Assembly: GCA_018114805.1 (NCBI GenBank)
Contig: CP073042.1
Coordinates: 1-64,000 of the forward strand
Source: Candidatus Streptomyces philanthi
GTDB taxonomy: Bacteria; Actinomycetota; Actinomycetes; Streptomycetales; Streptomycetaceae
Direction: 5' to 3'
Length of the DNA: 64,000 nucleotides
The notes beneath the pieces were generated by a model that saw only the letters and a program-made list of their open reading frames with translations, searched no databases and was not told where the DNA came from. A program made the translations under genes and the position numbers. Below are positions 49,767 through 59,015 of the stretch, piece by piece. Positions within the stretch are counted from its first letter, which is position 1. Every line of letters begins with the position of its first letter.

Positions 49767-50339
49767 TTGCCCGGCCAGCGGTCCATCACAGAAGCGGAGA
49801 AGCTCGCGGAGGCGAAGCTGGGTGGGATACCCATCCGGCGGGAGCAGATGGTGGCCGTGGCCAACATCCACCGGGCCGCCTCCACCGTGCGGCACCACCT
49901 GGAGAACTCCGTGCTGCGCAGCTCGGACCTGACGTGGACGGCTTTCGTCGTGCTGTGGGTGGTGTGGGTCGGGGGCGAGTCGGAGACCCGGCACGTCGCG
50001 GAGGAGGCCAGCATCTCGAAGGGGACGCTGACCGGTGTCGCCCGCACCCTGGAGTCCCGCGGGCTGTTGCGCCGCGCCGGCCACCCCACCGACGGCCGGC
50101 TCGTGCTGCTGTCCGTGACGGAGCGGGGTGAGGAGTTCATGCGGCGCGTCTTCCCCGAGTTCAACGAGGAGGAGGTGTTCGTGACGTCGCAGTTGAGCGA
50201 GGCCGAGTGCCGCACGCTCGCGGACGGGTTGCGGCGGGTGGTCCTCCAGGTGGAGCAGCACGGCGAGGAACGTCGCAGGACGCTGCTTAACGGTGCTGAG
50301 CCCGCGCCCCGGCGCAGCGGCCGGCGCCCCAAGGGCTGA
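49767..50339 (+). CDS. MarR-family regulator (190 aa)
   Basis: Start TTG 49767 (LPGQRSITEAEKLAEAKLGG) chosen because GGGGAG precedes it and homologues begin MPGQRS. Winged helix: DLTWTAFVVLWVVWVGGESE, TRHVAEEASISKGTLTGVAR, HPTDGRLVLLSVTERGEEFM. Intact. The region upstream has no clear operator copy. It borders the amine/aromatic catabolic operon ending at 50356 and convergent with it, so it is a candidate ligand-responsive regulator of that pathway. Confidence 0.8.
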   Translation: MPGQRSITEAEKLAEAKLGGIPIRREQMVAVANIHRAASTVRHHLENSVLRSSDLTWTAFVVLWVVWVGGESETRHVAEEASISKGTLTGVARTLESRGLLRRAGHPTDGRLVLLSVTERGEEFMRRVFPEFNEEEVFVTSQLSEAECRTLADGLRRVVLQVEQHGEERRRTLLNGAEPAPRRSGRRPKG

Positions 50340-50355
50340 GCCGGCCGCGCCCGGC

Positions 50356-51098
50356 TCAGCCAGGCGCGGACGCGGCGCGCACGAGCGCGTCGAACAGGCG
50401 TTGCTGGGCCGGGTCGCTGCGGGCGGTATCCTCGGGGTGCCACTGCACGGCCAGGAACCAGCCGGCTCCCCCGGTCGCGTCGACGGCCTCGACCGTGCCG
50501 TCGGCGGCGCGCGGTGACGGTCAGGCCCTCGCCCAGCCGGTCGACGTGCTGGTGGTGGAAGCACGAGGCGTCGACGGTGGTGGCCCCGGTGGCGAGCGCG
50601 ACGGCGGACCCCGGGGTGAGGGAGACGGGGTGTCGCACGTGCCGGTGTTCACGGCCCGGCCCTCCCATGTCCTGGTGGAGGGGTGCCGCCCAACGCCGTG
50701 TTGACGACCTGTAGACCGCGGCAGACGGCCAGCAGGGGCAGCCTCAGCCTGCTTGCCTGGTGGGCGACTTCGAGGTCGAACGCGTCCTGTTCGTGGTCCA
50801 CGTCGTACACCGCCTCGTGTGCCTCGTCGGCCCCGTAGCGATGCGGTGAGAGGTCGCCGCCGGGGAGCAGGACGCCGTCGAAGCGGGCGAGGCGGGTGGC
50901 GGTCTCGGCCGGGTCGCAGACGCCGGCGGGGGCGTGCGGGTGGATGGTGGCGGGTTCCCCGCCCGCCCGCCAGACCGCCTCGACCAGGGCCCGGGCGTTG
51001 ACCTCGGCGGCGTGGCACAGCGCGGAGGTGGTGGCGGCGAAGCGGGCGGGGACGGCGATCAGGGGCCGGTGGGCGCGGCGGTCGCGGGTGCGGGTCAC
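50356..51098 (-). pseudogene. PuuD-like gamma-glutamyl hydrolase (class I glutamine amidotransferase fold), frameshifted
   Basis: GTG 51098 overlaps the upstream stop. RPLIAVPARFAATTSALCHA; FDGVLLPGGDLSPHRYG; nucleophile Cys in LLAVCRGLQVVNTALGG; after frame changes near 50665 and 50510, SCFHHQHVDRLGEGLTVTA and His-Glu in LAVQWHPEDTARSD, ending at 50356. This is the peptidase C26 family that cleaves gamma-glutamyl amides, as PuuD releases GABA in putrescine catabolism. Last gene of the minus-strand operon, with an aldehyde dehydrogenase immediately upstream, the same order of reactions as in the Puu pathway. Confidence 0.75.
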
Positions 51099-52587
51099 AG
51101 CTGGATCCAGGTGGTCTTGAGTTCGGTGTACTTCTCCAGCGCGTGGGCGGACTTGTCGCGTCCGTTACCGGACTGCTTCATGCCGCCGAAGGGCACGGTG
51201 AGGTCGCCCTCCTCGTAGCAGTTGACCCAGACGGTGCCGGCGCGCAGGGCGCGCGAGACCTGGTGGGCCGTGGACAGGTCGGCGGTCCACACGCCGGCGG
51301 CCAGTCCGTAGTCGGTGGCGTTGTCGAGGGCCACGGCCTCGTCGAGGTCGTCGAAGGTGAAGACGGAGAGGACGGGCCCGAAGACCTCGTCGCGCGCCAG
51401 TGCCGAGCCCGGGTCCACGCGGTCGAAGACGGTGGGTTGGAGGTAGGCCTCCGGTCTGGGTCAGGACGCGCTCGCCGCCGGTGCGCAGCCGGGCGCCGGT
51501 GTCGATGGCCGCGTGGACGTGGCCGAGCACCCGGTGCAGGTGGTCACCGCTGACCAGCGGGCCCATCGCGGTGGCGGGGTCGAGCGGGTCGCCGACGCGC
51601 AGGGCGCGGGCCCGGTCGACGACAGCCTCGGTGACGCGTTCGGCGACGGAGGAGTGGACGAGCAGCCGGGAGGGGGCGGTGCACATCTCACCCTGGTTGA
51701 AGAAGATGCCCCAGGCGGCGGTGGCGGCGGCCTGTTCGAGGTCGGGGGCGTCGGGGAGGATGATGTTGGGTGACTTGCCGCCCAGTTCGAGCCAGACGCG
51801 CTTGAGGTTGGAGTCGGCGGCGTAGCGCAGGAAGTGGCGTCCCACGGCGGTGGAGCCGGTGAAGGCGAGCACGTCGACGTCGGGGTGGAGGCCGAGGGCG
51901 CGTCCGGCGACCGGGCCGCTGCCGCTGACCACGTTCAGGATACCGGGCGGCAGTCCGGCCACGCTGGCCACCCTGGCCAGCCGCAGGGCGGACAGGGGCG
52001 CGTTCTCCGCGGGCTTGAGGACGACCGTGGAGCCGGCCGCGAGCGCGGGGGCGACCTTCCAGCCGGCCAGCGTGAGGGGAAAGTTCCACGGCACGACAGC
52101 CCCCACGACGCCGGCGGGCTCGCGGGTGACGAGGGCGAGGGCGTCGGGGGCGGTGTGCGGGGACTCGTCGGTGAGCTTGTCGGCCAGTTGGCCGTACCAG
52201 CGGAAGGTGTTGGTCAGGGCGCGCAGTTCGATGTCGTACGCGTCGGTGATGGGCTTGCCCATCTCCAGGCTCACGGTGAGGGCGAGGTCCGCCCGTTCGG
52301 CCTCGATGAGGTCGGCGACGCGCAGCAGGACGCGGCCGTGTTCGACGGGCGCGAGGCGCGGCCACGGGCCGCTGTCGAAGGCACGGCGGGCGGCGGGCGA
52401 CGGCCAGGTCCACCTCGGCCGCTCCCACGTCGGCCACGTCGGCCACGTCGGCCAGCGGCCGGCCGTCCCGTGGCGACACCACGGTGAACGTGCCGCCTCC
52501 CGCGTGCGGGGAGCCGTCGATGTGGTGCGTCCCTGGCAGGTCGAGCGTCTGCGCGGGGCGTATCCAGTCGTCGTGGGTGGCGTCCAC
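51095..52587 (-). pseudogene. Aldehyde dehydrogenase (PuuC-like), frameshifted
   Basis: GTG 52587 (VDATHDDWIRPAQTLDLPGT). NAD domain VVGAVVPWNFPLTLAGWKVA, LAFTGSTAVGRHFLRY, general base Glu in VWLELGGKSPN, nucleophile Cys in FNQGEMCTAPSRL; end EKYTELKTTWIQL. Frames change near 52390 and 51450. The pattern matches gamma-glutamyl-aminoaldehyde/betaine-aldehyde types. Its stop overlaps the PuuD-like start, so the pair is coupled. Between its start and the TetR stop (52894) lie 306 bp without a gene. Confidence 0.8.
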
Positions 52588-52893
52588 CGTGGGCCCTCGT
52601 TTCGTGGAGAGTGCGCGGGAAGGGGGGCGGGCCGTGCGTCGGGGGGGCTGGTGGCGTGGGTGTGCGCCGGCATGGGGTGCGGCGGACCGGCGGGTACAGC
52701 GCGCGCCGGCCGGGCCCGTGCCGTACGCGGGCAGGGTCGGGCGGCTGGGTGGTGCGGGTCTGGGTGGTCCCCGGGGCCAGGGTGACGGCGGGCCCGGTGG
52801 TGTGCAGTGGCCTGGTGCGCGCCGTCGGGTGGTGGCATCCGGCCGCTTGGCCGGGGGTCGCGCGCGGTGCAGGGTTGGTCGTGGCCGGGTGGG
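52588..52893. other. 306-bp gap, no gene seen
   Basis: G-rich on the plus strand with no open frame carrying a motif or ribosome site. It probably contains a promoter or leader for the aldehyde dehydrogenase-PuuD pair. Confidence 0.35.
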
Positions 52894-53521
52894 TCAGCCT
52901 TCGGCTGGTTGGTCGGTGCCCTCGTCGCTGAGCCTGGCCAGCAGCGCTCGAAGCTCCGTCAACGCCTCTTCGGTGACCTCCCTTTCACCGAAGACCAGTT
53001 GGTGGAGCACGAGCCCTTCGAGCGCGGCGAAGACCAGTCGGGACAGCCCTCGGTCCACCGGGCGGGCCAGGGCTCGGGAGAGTTCGCGCCGTGCGGCGTC
53101 GAAGTACTCCTCGTACAGGGCGCGCAACTGGGGCAATCAGCTCCGGCTGCCGCCTGGCCTCCAGCAGCAGTTCGTACTGGAAGGCCTGGACGTCCGGTCC
53201 CGAGGCCACCATCGCCGCCAGGTCGGCGGCGAAGTCCCGCGCCGTGCCGGTGCCGGTGTTGAGGGCATTGACGCGGAGCGAGGAGCGGAGGGCGTGGTTG
53301 ACGGACTCCTCGATGAGCGCGTCGCGGGAGCCGAAGTGGTGGACGACCAGCCCGTGGGTCACGCCGGCCTCCTCGGCGACGGCCCGGTACGTCAGCTTGC
53401 GCAGACCGCCGCGCGCCACCACGCGTACGGCCGCGTCCAGCAGGGCGGTCCGGCCCGTCCCGTAGTTCGTCACGCGCTTGCGGGAGCAGCACTCGTCGGC
53501 GGGTCGGGCGGGGTCGCTCAT
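52894..53521 (-). pseudogene. TetR/AcrR-family regulator, one frameshift
   Basis: ATG 53521 (MSDPARPADECCSRKRVTNY). DNA-binding region ALLDAAVRVVARGGLRKLTY, then VAEEAGVTHGLVVHHFGSRD. A frame change near 53135 joins RRQPELI to PQLRALYEEYFDAARRELSR, and the gene ends LSDEGTDQPAEG at 52894; corrected length about 208. Lies in the middle of the catabolic operon on the same strand, a common place for the pathway repressor. Confidence 0.75.
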
Positions 53522-53549
53522 GGTGTCGACCCTACCGGCGACCGGCTGG

Positions 53550-54395
53550 TCAGCGCCGTGGCGGCCTGATGCCACGGAACTCCCAGTCCCCGCCGAGCGC
53601 GGTGGACAGCACCTCCTCGGACTCGGTCGGCTGGGCCCCCACGTCGGTGCGCACGGCGGTGGGGCCGGTGACGACGTGGTTGGTGAGACAGCCAAGTCCC
53701 TCGACCTCCACCTCGACGACGTCGCCGGGTCGCACCGGCCGGGAGTTGGCCGGGGTACCGGAGAGCAGCACGTCACCGGGGTAGAGGGTGATGGTGCGGG
53801 CGATGTCGGCGACGAGGTAGTGCATGTCCCAGGTCATCTCGTCGGTGGAGCCGTCCTGCACGACCCGCCCGTTCACCCGGGTCCGCAGCCGCTTGCCGTG
53901 GAAGTCCCAGTCGGTGACCAGGCCGGGGCCCAGCGGGCACAGGGTGTCGGAACACTTCACCCACAGCATGGAGCCCGCGTTGGTGTCCCGGAAGTCGTGC
54001 AGGCCGTAGTCGTTGGCCACGGTGTAGCCGGCGATGTGGTCGCCCGCCTGCGCCGGCGCGATGTTGCGGGCGGTCTTCCCGATGACGATGGCGACCTCGC
54101 CCTCGTAGTTGAGCCAGGTGCAACCCTCGGGCCGGGACGACCGCGCCCCGGTGGCTGTTGAGGGCCGAGGTGGGCTTGTGGAAGTACGTGGGGGTGTCGG
54201 GCAGGTCGAGTTGGAACTCCTCCACCCGGCTGCGGTGGTTGAGGTGGACCGCGATCACCTTGGAGGGGTGACCGGCGGGAGGTGGTGGGCGTCCTCGACG
54301 CCGACGCGGCGCCCGTCGCCGGCGACCAGTTCGTCGCCGTCGCGGACGACCTGCACGGCTGCGCCATCGAGGAGGATGCGGCGGTACTCGGGCAT
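53550..54395 (-). pseudogene. Fumarylacetoacetate hydrolase-family protein (HpaG/HpcE-like), frameshifted
   Basis: ATG 54395 (MPEYRRILLDGAAVQVVRDG). PSKVIAVHLNHRSRVEEFQL, FHKPTSALNSHRGAVV, NYEGEVAIVIGKTARN carries the metal-binding acidic residues of the fold, NDYGLHDFRDTNAGSML, DVLLSGTPANSRPVRPGDVV; stop 53550. Frames change near 54275 and 54140 (and possibly 54030). In homoprotocatechuate degradation this family decarboxylates and isomerises the oxidised ring-cleavage product. Directly downstream of HpaD (14 bp). Confidence 0.78.
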
Positions 54396-54409
54396 GGTGG
54401 GTGGCCTTT

Positions 54410-55336
54410 CTAGGCGGGGCGGGGTGCGGCGGACAGGGTGGGGTGGCCGGTGCCGGTCCAGCCGTCAGCGGGGCGGTCGAACCAGAGGTGCGCCTGTCTG
54501 GTGCCCACCGAGTTCTCGTACTCGCCGTACTGGCGACCCCTGGCGGTGCACGCCCGCTCGCCGAGGGCGCCGGCCATCATCAGGTAGTGGAAGAACTTCG
54601 CCTCCGGCTTGACCTGCCAGAACCCGTCCATGGTGTCGATGACCCGGTCGTGCCGGCCCTGGTTGAGCCAGTCGATGCGCTCCAGGTCGGCCGCCCGCGC
54701 CCGCGGCGAGAAGATGTGGACCGGGTCGCTGGCCTCGTGGTCACGCAGTTCGCGCAGCGGCCAGAAGGTGTGCGAGAGGGCGCCGGAGGCGATTAGCAGG
54801 ACGCGTCGGCCCGGGGTCGCGGCGATGCCGTCGGCCACCGCGCGGCCGAGGCGCAGGTGGTCCTCCATGTCGCCGGTCTGGCACACGCCGATGGACAGCC
54901 AGCGCTTGTGGGGCAACCCTTCACCGAGGTACTTCCAGAGGTTGATCGTGGCGTAGTAGATCGGCAGATGCACGTCCTCGATGGGGGTGATCCAGGTGCC
55001 GTGCTTGCCGGCGAACGAGGCGATGTGGTGGGCGAGTTCGGGGTAGCCGGGGAAGTCGTAGGGCATCCGGCACATGCCGCGCGGCAGCTCCTCGGAGGTG
55101 AACAGGCCGGCTCGGCGCTGCTGGGCGGCCACCACGAACTCGATGGTGGTGGCCCAGTGCGAGTCCATCACCAGGACGGTCTCGTAGTCGTCCCGCTCGA
55201 AGACGTCCCGGCGGAGCTGCTGGAGGCCGGTGACGAGGGTGACCTCCTTGCCCTCGTTGAGTTCGAGCCGGGTCTTTCGGGGGAGCACGATGGTGGGCAC
55301 GTGGGCGAGCAGGCCCGCCCCGACGATCTCACCCAT
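54410..55336 (-). CDS. hpaD: 3,4-dihydroxyphenylacetate 2,3-dioxygenase, extradiol class III (308 aa)
   Basis: Intact. ATG 55336 overlaps the hpaE stop. LigB-type fold: metal His in GAGLLAHVPTIVLP and in MDSHWATTIEFVV, Glu and His around WITPIEDVHLPIYYATINLW, and SGALSHTFWPL. These match bacterial homoprotocatechuate 2,3-dioxygenases that open the catechol ring to 5-carboxymethyl-2-hydroxymuconate semialdehyde using Fe(II). Followed by the fumarylacetoacetase-family gene and preceded by the semialdehyde dehydrogenase gene, the expected partners. Confidence 0.85.
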   Translation of the reverse strand: MGEIVGAGLLAHVPTIVLPRKTRLELNEGKEVTLVTGLQQLRRDVFERDDYETVLVMDSHWATTIEFVVAAQQRRAGLFTSEELPRGMCRMPYDFPGYPELAHHIASFAGKHGTWITPIEDVHLPIYYATINLWKYLGEGLPHKRWLSIGVCQTGDMEDHLRLGRAVADGIAATPGRRVLLIASGALSHTFWPLRELRDHEASDPVHIFSPRARAADLERIDWLNQGRHDRVIDTMDGFWQVKPEAKFFHYLMMAGALGERACTARGRQYGEYENSVGTRQAHLWFDRPADGWTGTGHPTLSAAPRPA

Positions 55337-56793
55337 GGTCCTTCCAACCCTTCGGCGCGGTGACCGTGTTCTTGAGGTCGCAGTAGAAGTCGAAGCTCCA
55401 GGTGCCGCCCTCGCGGCCGATGCCGGAGTGGCGGGAGCCGCCGAAGGGCGCCTTGAGGTCGCGGACGAAGAAGCAGTTGACCCAGACGGTGCCGGCGACC
55501 GGGTGGGTGGTGACGCGTTCGGCGCGCTCGGGATCGCCGGTGGCGAGCGTGGCGGCCAGGCCGAAGCGGGTGTCGTTGGCCAGGCGGACGGCCTTGTCCT
55601 CGCTGGTGAAGGGCTGCAGGGTCAGGGCCGGGCCGAAGACCTCCTCCTGCACGATCTCGGAGTCCTGTCGCACGTCGGTCAGCAGGGTGGGCGGGGTAGT
55701 ACTGGCCCTCGCCCGGGTGCCCGCCGATGACGGCACGGGCGCCGGCCGCCAGCGCCCGCCGTACGAAGCCGTCGATCTTCGCGACCTGGCGGGGGTGGAT
55801 GGTGGGTCCGATGTCGGTGGGCTCCTCCCGGGGGTCACCCTGCCGGAGGCGGGAGGCCCTGGCGACGAAGCGGCGGGTGAACTCCTCGGCCACAGCCTCC
55901 TCCACGAAGAGGCGGGTGGCCGCCAGGCATACCTGGCCGGCGTTGTCGTACTGCTCGACGGCCAGATCGACGGCCAGGTCCAGGTCCGCGTCGGCGAAGA
56001 CCAGCAGCGGGGACTTGCCGCCGAGTTCGAGGCTGAGCGGGGTGAGGTTCGCGGCGGCCGTGGCGGCGATGTGCCGGGCGGTGGGCACCGAGCCCGTGAA
56101 GCTGATGCGACGCACGTCCGGGTGGCTATTCAGGGCGTCGCCGACCTCCGAGCCGTACCCCTGCACGACGTTGAGCACGCCCGCCGGCAGGCCGGCGTCG
56201 GCGGCGATGTCGGCGAGCAGCGAGGCGGTCAGCGGTGACCACTCGGCGGGCTTGAGCACGACCGTGTTGCCGGCGGCCAGGGCCGGGGCCACCTTCCAGG
56301 TCGCCAGCATCAGCGGCGCGTTCCAGGGGGTGATCAGCACGCACGGGCCCGCCGGGTCCCAGGTGACGTGGTTGGTGTGGCCGCGGGTGGCGAAGTCCTC
56401 GTGCTCCAGGGTGAGCAGCCAGCCCGCGAAGAAGCGGAAGTTGTGGGCGACGCGTGGCATGACGCCGCGTCGGTGGGAGCGCAGCAGTGCGCCGTTGTCC
56501 ACAGTCTCGACGTTGGCCAACTCCTCGACGCGCTTGTCCATGCCGTCGGCGATGGCGTGCAGGACACGGGCGCGTTCGGCGCGCGGGGTCGCGGCCCAGT
56601 CGGGGAAGGCGGCCTTGGCGGCGGCCACGGCCGCGCCAGCCTCGGTGGCGGTGGCCCGGGAGATCTCCCCGATGGGGGCGCCGTCGATGGGTGAGGCGTC
56701 GGTGAAGGTACGGGGCGAGGCGACTCGCTGGCCGCCGATCCAGTGCCGGGTGTCGACGGTGACCCCGGCAACGGTGGTGCGGTGTGCACTCAT
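55329..56793 (-). pseudogene. hpaE: 5-carboxymethyl-2-hydroxymuconate semialdehyde dehydrogenase, one frameshift
   Basis: ATG 56793 (MSAHRTTVAGVTVDTRHWIG). CVLITPWNAPLMLATWKVAP, ISFTGSVPTARHIAATA, Glu in LSLELGGKSPLLVFADAD, Cys in YDNAGQVCLAATRLFV; a frame change near 55695 leads to VQEEVFGPALTLQPFTSEDK and end LKNTVTAPKGWKDHG at 55329. Overall about 487 residues, normal. It oxidises the HpaD product; the genes overlap. The single indel is likely sequence error. Confidence 0.82.
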
Positions 56794-56839
56794 GGCCTGT
56801 GGCTCCTGACGGTCAGGGCGTGGATGGGGTGGGGCGCGG

Positions 56840-57665
56840 TCACTGGGCGCCCGAGGCGTGGGAGGCCAGGAGTCGGCCGCCGTCCCAGACCACGCCGACC
56901 TGCTGGTAGTAGGCGGCGATCGGCTCGTGGATCTCCAGGCGGGCCAGTTCCTCCGTGGGCGCGTCGAACAGCTCCAGTTCGGCCTCCCCCACCCATGGCT
57001 GCCCGCCCTCGAAGGAGGCGGCACCGGACTCGACCAACTCGTCCAGGGCCAGCCCGCCGCCCTTCTCGATGGAGGGCAGCCAGCGGTAGTGGGCCATCGG
57101 GTGGCCGTTGACGAACCCGTTCGTCGGGGAGGGTTCGCGCAGGGTGACGACGGCCTGGGCCAGGCACCGGTCCGCGGCGGCCAGGGTGGCGCCGAACCGG
57201 GCGCCGGCCTCGATCCGCGGGGCGGGCCCGTAGGGGTGCGGGCGGGTCTGGTGGATGGAGCCGAGCTTCTTCGGGTAACTCTGGTGCAGCCCGCGGGCGA
57301 TGGCGAAGTCCTTGTCGACCCAGATGTAGACGCAGCGGGTGTAGGTCCGCTCGCCGTACTTGCAGCGCACGACGGCGAACGCCTCCTTGTACTGGGCGAG
57401 CACCGGGTCGAGCAGCTCTCGCCCGGAGGCGGCGCAGGACTGCCAGTCGGCCCAGATCAGCGCCACCGCGCCGGGGTCGTCGTCGGCGAGTTCCAGCGGC
57501 TAGGGCAGCAGTTCGCGCACCCGGGCGGGGTCGGTGCGGTACTCGACGGTCAGCAGGTCGCCCGAGTAGCGCCACGGCGGCAGGGGGGATCAGCGACGCG
57601 TCGCCCGTCGCGGTCTTGGGGTGGAAGTATCCACGCACCCTGGTCACGGTCACTTGGCTCTCCAT
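56840..57665 (-). pseudogene. Acetoacetate decarboxylase-family protein, interrupted
   Basis: ATG 57665 (MESQVTVTRVRGYFHPKTAT). A frame change in a C-run near 57578 joins SLIPP to WRYSGDLLTVEYRTDPARVR; an in-frame TAG (57500-57502) follows ELLP; then LELADDDPGAVALIWADWQS, a second segment TRCVYIWVDKDFAIARGLHQ with the Lys of the family, and YPKKLGSIHQTRPHPYG to 56840. Acetoacetate decarboxylase-like enzymes use a Schiff-base Lys to decarboxylate or rearrange keto acids. Role in this operon unknown; it may act on a ring-fission product. Confidence 0.65.
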
Positions 57666-57669
57666 GGGG

Positions 57670-58479
57670 CTAGGTGGTCGGGGACTGCTGGAGGAGGGTG
57701 GCGCGGTGTCGGGCCGCGGCCGCGACGGCCGCCTGGCCCCCGAGGGCGACCACGCCGACCAGCTGGCCGCCCTGGTGGTAGCCGACGACGACGTCCCAGC
57801 TGGGCTCGCCGTACAGGACCCTGGCGTCCGCGGTGCCGAGGGCCGGGGCGCCGAAGGACTGCAACCGGAAGTCGTGCTGGTCGCTCCAGAAGGTCGGCAG
57901 GGGCGCGAAGGGCGCCAAATCGCCGTCGACGCCGGTCGCGGGGCCGGTCCCGGCTCCAGTGTTGACTCCGGTGTCGGAGCCGGCTCGGGCTCCGGATTCG
58001 GCTTCGGCGAGGTGGGTGGCGAGCACCCTGGCGGCGTGCCTGGCGGTGTCGGTGAGGATCGACCAGTGCTCGACGCGGCGCGGCACGCCGTCGTAGCGCA
58101 GGCCCGGGAAGCGGGCGATGTCGCCGACGGCGACCACGTCGGGTCGCCCGCCGACGCGCAGGTGTGTGTCGGTGAGCACGCCGTCGGTGAGGTCGAGCCC
58201 GTTGCCGGCCAGCCACGCAGTGTTGGCGATCGAACCCGCCGACTCCACCACCACGTCCGCGGCCAGCGTGCCGCCGTCGTCCAGGCGTACACCGGTGACG
58301 CGGTCCCGGCCCGCGAAGCCGGTCACGTGCCTGCCGAGGGCGAAGCGCACCCCGCGCCGCTCGTGACGGCGGCACAGCTCCGTGGCGAGCAGTTCGCCCA
58401 GCGGTGCGAGCATGGGCAGCGGCAGCGGGTCGACGACCGTGACGTCGGCCGCGCCGACCACGACGACGGGGGCGCACAC
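57670..58479 (-). CDS. FAD-dependent ferredoxin reductase with an internal deletion
   Basis: GTG 58479. The protein starts VCAPVVVVGAADVTVVDPLP, then LPMLAPLGELLATELCRRHE and DVVAVGDIARFPG (FAD-contact motif), ending ALGGQAAVAAAARHRATLLQ at 57670: 269 residues against about 400 normally. The FAD-binding first domain after its VVVVGA motif is missing and the text resumes exactly after the second (NAD) VVVVGA-type motif. It cannot bind FAD normally. Coupled to the ferredoxin gene 3 bp upstream, it would be the electron donor chain for the P450. Confidence 0.72.
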   Translation of the reverse strand: MCAPVVVVGAADVTVVDPLPLPMLAPLGELLATELCRRHERRGVRFALGRHVTGFAGRDRVTGVRLDDGGTLAADVVVESAGSIANTAWLAGNGLDLTDGVLTDTHLRVGGRPDVVAVGDIARFPGLRYDGVPRRVEHWSILTDTARHAARVLATHLAEAESGARAGSDTGVNTGAGTGPATGVDGDLAPFAPLPTFWSDQHDFRLQSFGAPALGTADARVLYGEPSWDVVVGYHQGGQLVGVVALGGQAAVAAAARHRATLLQQSPTT

Positions 58480-58482
58480 GGC

Positions 58483-58671
58483 TCAGCGCTCGCTCCGGAT
58501 GGCCTGCAGCGGGCAGACGTCGGCCGCCTCTTCCACCGCGTCGCTCAACGCGTCGTCGGGATTCGGAAGGTGGGTCAGGCGCCCGGTGTCATCGAAGCGG
58601 AAGACCTCGGGCGCGGCGAAGACGCACTGGCCGTGGTCCTGGCACGTGTTCATGTCGACGACGACCTTCAT
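58483..58671 (-). CDS. Single-cluster ferredoxin (62 aa)
   Basis: Intact. ATG 58671. MKVVVDMNTCQDHGQCVFAA with Cys-x5-Cys, and EEAADVCPLQAIRSE with the third Cys before Pro: the three-cysteine 3Fe-4S type that supports Streptomyces P450s. First gene of the long minus-strand operon, divergent from the glutamine-synthetase/P450 operon and followed at 3 bp by the reductase gene, so it almost certainly feeds electrons to the P450 at 60384. Confidence 0.85.
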   Translation of the reverse strand: MKVVVDMNTCQDHGQCVFAAPEVFRFDDTGRLTHLPNPDDALSDAVEEAADVCPLQAIRSER

Positions 58672-58778
58672 GGCCGGTCCTCCTGTACGGGTACGTGAGG
58701 GGGCGTCGGAGAGGAGATGAGGGGCCCGACCACAGGGATCGGGCCCCGGCCAGCGGGACGGCGGGCACACCGCAATTA

Positions 58779-58899
58779 GTTTGGCTTCAAACAAGATAGG
58801 AAGCGGCCACCTCGGGGTCAATAGCCATCCGGATGGATAAATTTCTGTCGCCAACCCCTTGCCGGGGATTGGCGACCTCCCTACCGTTTGACATCAAAC
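58779..58899. promoter_or_regulatory. Divergent promoter region with two GTTTG-N4-CAAAC palindromes
   Basis: GTTTGGCTTCAAAC (58779-58792) and GTTTGACATCAAAC (58886-58899) share the 5-4-5 palindrome. Between them are CCATCCGGATGG (58829-58840) and a hairpin with GTCGCCAACCCC / GGGGATTGGCGAC arms (about 58848-58877). The region separates the ferredoxin operon from the glutamine-synthetase operon. Similar palindromes are bound by MarR-type repressors of aromatic-acid pathways; the local MarR (49767) or TetR (52894) are candidates. Confidence 0.6.
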
Positions 58900-59015
58900 A
58901 ACAGGGCCTCCCGCCACTGCGGTACGAGGCCCAGCCCCTGGCATTCCCTCCCCCGGCCGCCGCCCTCGCGCCCCGCGGCCCCCGGGAGGCGCCCCCTTCT
59001 CCAGAGGAGACACCG

